Below are positions 1 to 6,664 of a stretch of 43,125 nt of DNA, in pieces. How positions within the stretch are numbered: position 1 is the stretch's first letter; the number at the start of each line of letters is the position of its first letter. Made by a program: the position numbers and the translations under genes. This stretch comes from JAWXVE01 sp044425555 (GTDB lineage: Bacteria > Bacillota > Clostridia > Lachnospirales > Lachnospiraceae), in assembly GCA_044425555.1 (NCBI GenBank), contig JAWXVF010000006.1, forward strand, positions 1 to 43,125. Reading direction: 5' to 3'. The notes beneath the pieces were generated by a model that saw nothing but the letters and a program-made list of their open reading frames with translations, ran no database searches and was not told the DNA's origin.

Positions 1-116
1 CTTTCCGATTCACTCCTATGAACAAGCTGCTCTTTCTCTATTTTCGCCCCGCACTTACCACAAAATGACTCACTAGCACCAAGTTGATTCCCACATTCCC
101 CACAAAATTTATTCAT
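1..116 (-). CDS. Zinc-ribbon protein, N-terminal part (cut by window edge)
   Basis: The reverse strand reads an ATG at 116 preceded by AAGGAG, then about 38 codons open to the window edge. The product begins MNKFCGECGNQLGASESFCG, a CxxC-x10-CxxC zinc ribbon with cysteines at 5, 8, 19 and 22. It is clearly paralogous to the N-terminus of the gene at 179-1144, whose first 22 residues differ at only a few positions. That makes it a tandem duplicate in the same orientation, 62 bp downstream of its paralogue. The rest of the protein is outside the window, so domain content after the ribbon is unknown. By analogy with its neighbour, a charged linker and a membrane or PH-like module may follow (inference). 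Confidence 0.75.
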   Translation of the reverse strand, partial: MNKFCGECGNQLGASESFCGKCGAKIEKEQLVHRSESE

Positions 117-178
117 CTCTATTCTTCTCCTTATGTAAAATACAATATCATCATCCTCTTATTTCATCTCTATTACCA

Positions 179-1144
179 CTACGAAAACAGTAACGAAATC
201 ACAAAAGCAACGCACCAAGCAATGGCATATTTATTATCATGTCCTAGCCCTTTTGCTCGCTTAAATAAATACACTGGAACCAGCCAAGTCCACTTCGATT
301 CCACTGGTGTCAATCCTCTTTTTCTTAACTGGACACCGTCTATATAAAGCAGTCCACAATTAGCAGAATATATAACAGCTAATAAATTTTTCATGTTAGC
401 TGCCAACTCAATTGGTGACTTTGAAGGGTCGTTTCCCATTTGTATAGAAATAATAATACTCAACACCTGTACTCCACAACAACCCCAAACCCATAGGTCA
501 GATGGTTTCTCACCTAATTTCGGTGTATCATAGATGAATTTTGATGAAGAAAATGGCATAGTTTTACTATGTTTCATCATATAGGATAGAAACTCCATTA
601 CTTTTTTCTTTTCTTTTTTTACAATTCCAAACATATGTTTCGTTTCATCTTTTAAGATTATTTCTATAGATGATGGCATATAACCATCTTCAAGTTTTTC
701 AATATCCGAATAATAATAATGAATACTACCTGTTTCGAAGTTTAATTTACCAGATGTTTGATAACAAAAACCATCTTCATAAAATGTAATTTTCCCACCA
801 TTAGGATACTTAGAGTCATAATCAATATAATAACTAGCATTTATCTCTTGCGTTAATTCACATTTTTGTAGTAAGTTACTGGTATTCTGTGATAATTGAA
901 TCTCTATCTTCTTTAGTTGTGGATTCTGTTGGTTGGTAGTTACATTTTTCGAAGTAGTCCGTTGAACAGGTTGCTTCTCCTTTACTATCTCCGATGCTGT
1001 CCGTTGAACAGGTTGCTTCTCCTTTACTATCTCCGATGCTGTCTGATTAACAGGTTGCTCTTTCTGTATTTTCGCTCCACACTCACCACAAAACGATACA
1101 TTGTCTGCTAGTTTATTTCCACATTCTCCACAAAAATTATTCAT
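179..1144 (-). CDS. Zinc-ribbon, repeat-linker, membrane-anchored protein of unknown function
   Basis: A 321-residue protein. Residues 1-25 form a zinc ribbon (Cys5, Cys8, Cys19, Cys22). Residues about 30-75 are a charged linker with a 14-residue tandem repeat (QPVQRTASEIVKEK). Residues about 100-195 look like a compact beta-rich, possibly PH/GRAM-like, domain (inference from the strand pattern around GGKITFYEDGFCYQTSG). The C-terminus holds two hydrophobic segments, around WGCCGVQVLSIIISIQMG and YAIAWCVAFVISLLFS. The start is supported by AAGGAGGAGAAGGAAC before the ATG. It is flanked downstream by a truncated paralogue and upstream by a DUF4234 gene, all on the minus strand, so co-transcription is likely. 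Ribbon plus membrane architecture is common among uncharacterised Firmicutes proteins. No function is assigned. Confidence 0.8.
   Translation of the reverse strand: MNNFCGECGNKLADNVSFCGECGAKIQKEQPVNQTASEIVKEKQPVQRTASEIVKEKQPVQRTTSKNVTTNQQNPQLKKIEIQLSQNTSNLLQKCELTQEINASYYIDYDSKYPNGGKITFYEDGFCYQTSGKLNFETGSIHYYYSDIEKLEDGYMPSSIEIILKDETKHMFGIVKKEKKKVMEFLSYMMKHSKTMPFSSSKFIYDTPKLGEKPSDLWVWGCCGVQVLSIIISIQMGNDPSKSPIELAANMKNLLAVIYSANCGLLYIDGVQLRKRGLTPVESKWTWLVPVYLFKRAKGLGHDNKYAIAWCVAFVISLLFS
959..1084 (-). repeat. 42-bp in-frame tandem repeat in the zinc-ribbon linker
   Basis: Two nearly identical 42-bp units (959-1000 and 1001-1042) are followed by a degenerate third (1043-1084). Each encodes 14 residues of the form QPVQRTASEIVKEK, so copy-number change keeps the frame and only lengthens the linker. 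Confidence 0.85.
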
Positions 1145-1212
1145 GTTCCTTCTCCTCCTTCAGTAAAATTCTATATCATTAGCAACATATATAACTACTC
1201 CAAACTGTTACC

Positions 1213-1641
1213 TCAACCCTTTTCATTAAAATCCCTTGAAAGTAAATTCATAGCTTCAATTTGCTTATGTAAGAACACAAAAGGTCCCACTATAATACAT
1301 CCACCAAGTATGCCCCATAGCCAAAATGTATTTGCATTAAATTGATAATTTATTCCACGTCTCTGAAGTTCCTCTCCCATTCTGTTACAATACCCATGAC
1401 ACCATATCATGCCATAAATACCACAAGTAAATGAACTTACAATGATTGCTAACAAGTAATGCATTGTATTTTTCCCATCGTATTTAGTTGCAATGGTATT
1501 CATACTATTTACCATTTCACAATAAGCCACGATAGCATAAATACCAAATGTAATCATTGATAATAAAATCAATTTCCACATGCTTCTATCTGTTTTTAAA
1601 CGTGGTAATTGACTGTTTGTGCTGTTAAAGTTTTGACTCAT
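1213..1641 (-). CDS. DUF4234-type membrane protein
   Basis: A 142-residue protein with the DUF4234 pattern: a short polar N-terminus, then LKTDRSMWKLILLSMITFG, a second hydrophobic segment (HYLLAIIVSSFTCGIYGMIW), a basic loop with NRMGEELQRRG, and a third hydrophobic segment (FWLWGILGGCIIVGPFVFL). This predicts three to four membrane helices and no obvious catalytic residues. The family's role is unknown. It lies 68 bp upstream of the zinc-ribbon gene in the same orientation and is divergent from the XRE gene at 1807, with a perfect palindrome between them. The start at 1641 has only a weak purine-rich site (AGAAGAGGG) ahead of it. Confidence 0.75.
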   Translation of the reverse strand: MSQNFNSTNSQLPRLKTDRSMWKLILLSMITFGIYAIVAYCEMVNSMNTIATKYDGKNTMHYLLAIIVSSFTCGIYGMIWCHGYCNRMGEELQRRGINYQFNANTFWLWGILGGCIIVGPFVFLHKQIEAMNLLSRDFNEKG

Positions 1642-1717
1642 AATTAAAACCCTCTTCTCTTTCTAGCCTCCATAAGGCTTTGCTTGTTTAAATTAAATAC
1701 CATTTTATCATATACCC

Positions 1718-1756
1718 AACACAAAAAGGTTAGCCGTCGGCTAACCTTTTTGTGTT
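1718..1756. promoter_or_regulatory. Perfect 39-bp palindrome between divergent genes
   Basis: Two 19-bp arms (1718-1736 and 1738-1756) are exact reverse complements around a single T at 1737. The core is GGTTAGCCG/CGGCTAACC, flanked by A5 and T5, so it also resembles a bidirectional intrinsic terminator. It sits between the 5' ends of the DUF4234 gene and the XRE gene, where terminators are not expected. An operator for the XRE protein or an attenuator is plausible (inference). Confidence 0.6.
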
Positions 1757-1806
1757 ATACTTATGTTATAGTTGAGTCAAAAAGAAAACTAAGGAAAATA
1801 AAGACA

Positions 1807-2247
1807 ATGACAAATCACTTTAACAAAGATATAAATACTGACAACTTATTAAATGAAATTAAGAATTCTAAAAATATTTCGGACTATTTTAATAAAAATG
1901 CCAATGAAATGCACTTATGTAGTTTTGCAGAATATTTAGATCAATGGCTCACAAAGCAACGTATAACAAAAGCTGATGTGGTGCGTCTTTCTAATCTAAA
2001 TAAAGCATATGTATATCAGATATTTTCTGGTAAAAAACATCCATCAAGAGACAAAGTCATTGCACTTTCTTTTGGGTTAAAGCTCACTCTTGCAGAATCA
2101 CAGGTTTTGCTAAAACAAGCTGGATATAGAGAGCTTTACCCTCGTGATCCACGTGATACTTTGATTATCTTTTCACTCTCTCATAGTAAGAGCATCCTAG
2201 AAACCAATGACCTCCTATTCGACCACAATATCAAAGTATTAGAATGA
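1807..2247 (+). CDS. XRE-family helix-turn-helix protein
   Basis: A 146-residue protein. The start at 1807 is chosen because AAGGAAAA precedes it; an upstream in-frame ATG at 1684 would read through the palindrome. Residues about 38-105 form an XRE-like helix-turn-helix (FAEYLDQWLTKQRITKADVV, then LNKAYVYQIFSGKKHPSRDK). The C-terminal part contains LYPRDPRDTLIIFSLSHSKS and then ETNDLLFDHN, a conserved-looking tail that may bind a partner. Its stop is 4 bp from the convergent stop of the Ser/Thr kinase at 2252. Small HTH proteins of this form are, to my recollection, often found next to such kinases in Clostridia. That they act together is inference. Confidence 0.75.
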   Translation: MTNHFNKDINTDNLLNEIKNSKNISDYFNKNANEMHLCSFAEYLDQWLTKQRITKADVVRLSNLNKAYVYQIFSGKKHPSRDKVIALSFGLKLTLAESQVLLKQAGYRELYPRDPRDTLIIFSLSHSKSILETNDLLFDHNIKVLE

Positions 2248-2251
2248 TATA

Positions 2252-3712
2252 TTATAATCCACCATTTATAAAATCTTCTAGTAAGATTTCTTCAAAAGTA
2301 CGCTCTCCTATCAGAGAGTCTCTATATTTTTCATACGTAATATCTATACTTATATTCTGTACGCCATATTGTTTAGAATATAGATATCTATTCAAATATT
2401 CAAAATCATACAATGATATATGGGATTCTAAAGTGCCATCACTATTATGTATCACATGATCACTCCCCCACATAAACCCTCGCTCGGCTGTCACCTCCAT
2501 AGATGTTTCGTCATAATTATAGATTACAGTAATCAGGTTGTCCACCTTATCTCCTATAGAAATCACAATTTCTTTTCCCTCATCCCATGAATTCTTCCCA
2601 TCTAGATTCACGCAGGTCACTTGAATATGGTAATCATCCCTCAAATGATCACTGGCTAGGTTATCTTCTGATTGGGTAAATAAGTAATATTCAAGTGGTA
2701 AATATTTTTCAATCCAAATCATATATTCATAAGCTCTACAAACCTCTTGTCCACCTAAAGGACGCCCCGTAATTAAAACAATATTGATTTTATCTTCGGT
2801 CTCTGCATACATTTGAATCGTTTCCTTATACCCATCACCATTTAGATCAATCATCATTTGTAAAATCTTTTCTTCACCATTCCGTAATTCTCCCACATTG
2901 GTTATCATATAATTGGCATCAGAATGATCTGTATAAAAAAGTAATTCTTTCTCAAAATCACGAAATCCTTTATATAAATTATTAAGCCAAATTTCCATAC
3001 CAATGCCTAATAATATAAAACCTACGAAAAAATATGGAGCAAGTTGTTTATACCTTTTACTTTTCCAAGCCAATGCCAATGCCCCCACATTAGCAAATCT
3101 TTTTCTTGGATTAAACTCTGTACACTTCCTAATAATGCCTCTATAAATCTTATATTCAGCTCTTTTCCCTAGCAATTCTTTCAAAGTAACACCTAGTGCA
3201 TAGATGTCTGCTCTTATGTCTGTTTGAGAGAAACCGTATTGTTCTGGGGGTGCATAGCCACGAGTTCCTAGTAGAATTGTATCACTTTCACTCATCTCTT
3301 TTACTTGCCTTGCTGCATCAAAATCAATTAATCGAATATGTCCATCTTCTCCTAAGAGCATATTAGAAGGTTTAATATCCCGATGTAATATATTATGATT
3401 GTGTAAGAATTGTAGTACTTCACAAAGCTCAAGAAACCACTTAGAAATTTGTCTTTCACCAATACGAATTGTTCCTATGGAAGCACCTTCTATATATTCT
3501 TCAATTACGTAAGTTTTACCATTCTCATACTTCACATCGTATATTTTAGGTAAGTATTTGTGTGGCAGTGACAATAATTTAGAATATACTTCTATGGTCG
3601 CCATAAATTGTTTTCTAACTACCAAGCGATTCCCTAGCTTGTCGAATACTAAATCAATTTGACTCTTTTGTGTGGTTTTCATATTTTTTATTAATTGATA
3701 TTGTACATCCAT
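2252..3712 (-). CDS. Membrane-anchored Ser/Thr protein kinase with EF-hand-like ectodomain loop
   Basis: A 486-residue Hanks-type kinase. The catalytic loop is HRDIKPSN (His110, Asp112, Lys114, Asn117). The metal motif is Asp130-Phe-Asp132 (DFD in place of DFG), and the APE-like motif is APPE at 154-157. The likely ATP-binding lysine is Lys34 in VVRKQF. The glycine-rich loop is degenerate, since no GxGxxG is visible before Lys34. One membrane helix follows at about 226-246 (YFFVGFILLGIGMEIW), then about 240 residues predicted to be extracellular. These include DLNGDGYKE at 289-297, a calcium-loop or FG-GAP-like motif. There are no PASTA repeats, so it is not a PrkC orthologue. RBS: AACAGGTG before ATG 3712. 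It is convergent with the XRE gene. Confidence 0.88.
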   Translation of the reverse strand: MDVQYQLIKNMKTTQKSQIDLVFDKLGNRLVVRKQFMATIEVYSKLLSLPHKYLPKIYDVKYENGKTYVIEEYIEGASIGTIRIGERQISKWFLELCEVLQFLHNHNILHRDIKPSNMLLGEDGHIRLIDFDAARQVKEMSESDTILLGTRGYAPPEQYGFSQTDIRADIYALGVTLKELLGKRAEYKIYRGIIRKCTEFNPRKRFANVGALALAWKSKRYKQLAPYFFVGFILLGIGMEIWLNNLYKGFRDFEKELLFYTDHSDANYMITNVGELRNGEEKILQMMIDLNGDGYKETIQMYAETEDKINIVLITGRPLGGQEVCRAYEYMIWIEKYLPLEYYLFTQSEDNLASDHLRDDYHIQVTCVNLDGKNSWDEGKEIVISIGDKVDNLITVIYNYDETSMEVTAERGFMWGSDHVIHNSDGTLESHISLYDFEYLNRYLYSKQYGVQNISIDITYEKYRDSLIGERTFEEILLEDFINGGL

Positions 3713-3784
3713 TCGATAGCACCTGTTATTTATTTTGATATAGTAATCTCTATATAGTCGTTTCTACGATAGTAGCTAGAAAAC

Positions 3785-4837
3785 TTACAGAATAATTCCT
3801 CCACCTACTACGTAATCTTCTTCGTAAAATACAACTGCCTGTCCCTTTGTAACTGCTCGTACAGATTCTTCAAAGGTACACTTTACTTCATCTTCCCCAA
3901 CTCTTTCTATAAGGCACTTAGTTCCTTGATGATTATAGCGAATCTTCGCAAGTACCGTTCTAGGACTATCTAATGCTTCCATTGCCATAAAGTTCATTTT
4001 ATGACAATGCAATTGTGTGGCAAATACTTTTTCATTCGTTCCAATCACTACTTCTTTCGTATCTGGCCGAATATCTACTACAAATACAGGATACCCCATT
4101 GCCAAGTCCAATCCTTTACGCTGTCCTATGGTGTAATGAATAATTCCTTTGTGTTGTCCAAGAACAGTTCCATCTTCTAAGACGAAATTACCAATTCCTA
4201 TGGCATCTGTCCCCACTATCCTTTGAATATATCCTGCATAATCATGATCTGGAATAAAACAAATCTCTTGGCTATCTGGCTTATTAGCAACAGGAATCTG
4301 TAATTTTGCTGCTATTTCACGCACTTCTTCTTTATGATAATTCCCTATAGGCATCCTAGTAGAGGCTAATTGGTCTTGTGTTAAGTTAAATAACGCATAG
4401 GTTTGGTCTTTAGCGGAAGTCTCTGCTCTTTTTAAAACGTATCTACCATTTTCTAGTTGCTCAATTCTTGCATAATGACCTGTTGCAATATAATTGGCAC
4501 CTAACTCTCTACTCTTAGAAAGCAAGGATTGCCATTTTACATGACGATTACATACTACACAAGGATTAGGCGTTCTTCCGTTCGTATACTCATTTACAAA
4601 ATATGAGATTACATGTTCTTTAAAATCTTTTTTAAAATTCATTATTACATGAGATATACCTAAGTAATCTGCAATCTTCTTGGCATCTTCTATAGATTCC
4701 ATTTCCTTCTCATTCTCATCTGATTGCCAAAATTGCATGGTGGCACCAATGACTTCGTATCCTTGTTCTCTTAATAAATAAGCTGCTACTGCGGAGTCTA
4801 CACCTCCCGATAATCCTACTACTACTTTTTCTTTCAT
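3785..4837 (-). CDS. mnmA: tRNA-specific 2-thiouridylase MnmA
   Basis: A 350-residue cytoplasmic enzyme that adenylates and thiolates U34 of tRNA-Lys, -Glu and -Gln, using sulfur from a cysteine desulfurase. The PP-loop GLSGGVDSAV is at residues 8-17. The catalytic cysteines are Cys93 (NPCVVC) and Cys193 (QEICFIPD). The length is normal for the family. It is the third gene of nifS-nifU-mnmA, the usual order in Clostridia, which supports NifS as its sulfur donor. The 65-bp gap before it carries three 14-bp repeats that contain its Shine-Dalgarno-like sequence. Confidence 0.96.
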   Translation of the reverse strand: MKEKVVVGLSGGVDSAVAAYLLREQGYEVIGATMQFWQSDENEKEMESIEDAKKIADYLGISHVIMNFKKDFKEHVISYFVNEYTNGRTPNPCVVCNRHVKWQSLLSKSRELGANYIATGHYARIEQLENGRYVLKRAETSAKDQTYALFNLTQDQLASTRMPIGNYHKEEVREIAAKLQIPVANKPDSQEICFIPDHDYAGYIQRIVGTDAIGIGNFVLEDGTVLGQHKGIIHYTIGQRKGLDLAMGYPVFVVDIRPDTKEVVIGTNEKVFATQLHCHKMNFMAMEALDSPRTVLAKIRYNHQGTKCLIERVGEDEVKCTFEESVRAVTKGQAVVFYEEDYVVGGGIIL

Positions 4838-4841
4838 TTCT

Positions 4842-4883
4842 ATTCCTATCCTTTATTTCCTATCCTTTATTTCCTATCCTATA
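4842..4883 (-). repeat. Three 14-bp tandem repeats carrying the mnmA ribosome-binding region
   Basis: Units lie at 4842-4855, 4856-4869 and 4870-4883, with slight changes in the outer copies. On the coding strand the array contains repeated AAAGGATAGGAA, a Shine-Dalgarno-like string, and ends just before the mnmA ATG at 4837. Slippage here would change leader length and the number of AGGA cores. Confidence 0.75.
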
Positions 4884-4902
4884 ACTAATAAAGAAGCGTA
4901 GA

Positions 4903-5346
4903 TTAGTACGCTTCTTCCTCTGCTTCCTCATGATCATGTATATCTGACTTCGGTGGTTCTAACCCTTCTATTACAATATGATTCTTAACGGTATAATCCC
5001 ACAAAGCTGCATGAATGGCTTCCTCTGCTAACAAAGAGCAATGTACTTTTACAGGTGGTAAACCATCTAGTGCTTCCATTACAGATTTATTGGTCACTCG
5101 CATAGCTTCTTCAATAGTCTTTCCAATAACTAATTCGGTTGCCATACTACTTGTGGCTACTGCCGCTCCACAACCAAAAGTTTTGAATTTACAATCTTGA
5201 ATCACTTGATTCTCATCAATATCTAAATAAATTCGCATAATGTCTCCACATTTTGCATTTCCTACCGTTCCTATTCCACTCGGATTCTCTAATTCCCCCA
5301 CATTACGAGGATTATTAAAATGTTCCATTACTTTTTCTGTATACAT
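4903..5346 (-). CDS. nifU: Fe-S cluster assembly scaffold, NifU/IscU type
   Basis: A 147-residue scaffold protein that assembles Fe-S clusters with sulfur from NifS. It opens with the family signature MYTEKVMEHFNNPRNVG. The three ligand cysteines are Cys33 (KCGD, with the conserved Asp35), Cys59 (FGCGAA) and Cys103 (VHCSLLAEEA). It has only the IscU-like domain and not the longer three-domain NifU. The last 15 or so residues are an acidic, His-containing tail (SDIHDHEEAEEEAY) that is not part of the core fold. The ATG lies 3 bp after the nifS stop, implying coupled translation. Confidence 0.95.
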   Translation of the reverse strand: MYTEKVMEHFNNPRNVGELENPSGIGTVGNAKCGDIMRIYLDIDENQVIQDCKFKTFGCGAAVATSSMATELVIGKTIEEAMRVTNKSVMEALDGLPPVKVHCSLLAEEAIHAALWDYTVKNHIVIEGLEPPKSDIHDHEEAEEEAY

Positions 5347-5349
5347 ACC

Positions 5350-6537
5350 TTATTTCTCACTTTCTTTTCTCATAAAATCTTCATAGAGAGGAGACATATT
5401 CCTTAGCTTTTGCACAATCTCTTTTACTTTCTCTACTACAAAGTCCATTTCTTCTATTGTGTTGTCTTCATTCATGGTCATTCGAAGAGAACCATGTGCA
5501 ATTTCATGTTTCTGTCCCATAGATAATAATACATGGGAAGGATCGAGAGAGCCAGAAGTACACGCCGATCCACTTGATGCCATAATTCCATGCATATCTA
5601 ACATCATAAGCAAGGATTCCCCTTCTATAAATTCAAATCCTATATTCACATTATTGGGTAAGCGATTATTGATAGAACCATTCAGATGGCAATAAGGAAC
5701 TTCTTCTAATACCTTCTTAATCAAATAATCTCTACACTTTATCACCTTCTCTTGCCGTTCTTCCATGGTAGACATAGCTCGTTCCACTGCTTTTCCAAAT
5801 CCAACAATGGATGGTACATTTTGCGTACCTGCTCTTCTTGCCCTCTCTTGTCCACCTCCATGGAGAAACGATCGCATTCGATTTCCTTGACGAATATATA
5901 AAAATCCAATTCCTTTTGGTCCATTTAATTTGTGAGCACTTGCACTTAATAAATCTATCTGGTACTCATCTACCGAAATAGGAAGATGTCCATAGGCTTG
6001 TACTGCATCTGTATGAAATAAAATCTTATGCTCTGTGGCAAGTTTCCCAATCTCTTGTATGGGTTGAATGGTTCCTATTTCATTATTGGCAAACATTACA
6101 GATATTATAATGGTATCTGGTCGGATTGCTTTTTTTAATTCTTCTATTTGTAAAATTCCCTCTTGATCCACAGGAACATATGTCACTTCATATCCATTTT
6201 TTTTCAAATATTCACAAGTGTGCAAATTTGCATGGTGTTCAATAGAAGATGTAATAATATGTCTTCCTTTATTTTGATAAGCAAAAGCCACTTCTTTCAA
6301 TGCCCAATTATCTGATTCCGTTCCACCTGCTGTAAAATATATCTCGTTTACTTTAGCTCCCAACGAATTCGCAATTACCTCTCTAGCTTGTTCTATAGCT
6401 TCCACACTACGGTTTGCCAAAGAATACACACTGCTTGGATTCCCATAAAAAGTTGAAAAATAGGGAAGCATTGCTTGCACTACTTCGTCTGATGTTTTTG
6501 TGGTTGCTGCATTATCTAAATAGATACTTCTTTCCAT
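5350..6537 (-). CDS. nifS: Cysteine desulfurase NifS/IscS
   Basis: A 395-residue PLP enzyme that converts cysteine to alanine and delivers persulfide sulfur to NifU and MnmA. The PLP lysine is Lys203 in SASAHKLNGPKG. His102 (EHHAN) and Asp177 (FHTDAVQ) match the cofactor pocket. The catalytic cysteine is Cys326 in SSGSACTSGS. The length and motifs fit the IscS/NifS class with a long mobile loop. It is first in the operon, with a strong RBS (AAGGAGTTAAGGAT) and a consensus promoter at 6590-6618. No iscR-type regulator is adjacent; the upstream neighbour is a divergent flippase gene. Confidence 0.96.
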   Translation of the reverse strand: MERSIYLDNAATTKTSDEVVQAMLPYFSTFYGNPSSVYSLANRSVEAIEQAREVIANSLGAKVNEIYFTAGGTESDNWALKEVAFAYQNKGRHIITSSIEHHANLHTCEYLKKNGYEVTYVPVDQEGILQIEELKKAIRPDTIIISVMFANNEIGTIQPIQEIGKLATEHKILFHTDAVQAYGHLPISVDEYQIDLLSASAHKLNGPKGIGFLYIRQGNRMRSFLHGGGQERARRAGTQNVPSIVGFGKAVERAMSTMEERQEKVIKCRDYLIKKVLEEVPYCHLNGSINNRLPNNVNIGFEFIEGESLLMMLDMHGIMASSGSACTSGSLDPSHVLLSMGQKHEIAHGSLRMTMNEDNTIEEMDFVVEKVKEIVQKLRNMSPLYEDFMRKESEK

Positions 6538-6589
6538 ATCCTTAACTCCTTTTTTAATTCCTAGTGTATTACTTGGTTTTATTTGTCAC

Positions 6590-6618
6590 ATTGTACCATT
6601 TATCTTTTGTTCTGTCAA
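6590..6618 (-). promoter_or_regulatory. SigA-type promoter of nifS-nifU-mnmA
   Basis: On the minus strand, TTGACA (6613-6618), a 17-bp spacer and TACAAT (6590-6595), about 50 bp ahead of nifS. It is near consensus, which suggests constitutive expression. Confidence 0.7.
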
Positions 6619-6664
6619 TACACACTCTTACATATACTAAGTAACAACGCACTAAAGGGATACT

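Noticed and set aside
84..347. Open frame on the plus strand over the zinc-ribbon genes
   Set aside because: It is antisense to the zinc-ribbon gene and its truncated paralogue, has no RBS and a low-complexity product.
917..1111. Plus-strand frame with repeated LLLLYYLRCC
   Set aside because: It is the antisense reading of the 42-bp repeat; the minus frame encodes a recognisable zinc ribbon.
1718..1756. Insertion-sequence terminal repeat
   Set aside because: No transposase, no second copy and no target duplication are present in the window.
1684..1806. N-terminal extension of the XRE protein
   Set aside because: It would translate the palindrome, lacks an RBS and adds no family-like residues; ATG 1807 has AAGGAAAA.
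5742..5924. Minus-strand 60-codon frame inside nifS
   Set aside because: It is a different frame of nifS without its own RBS or conserved features.
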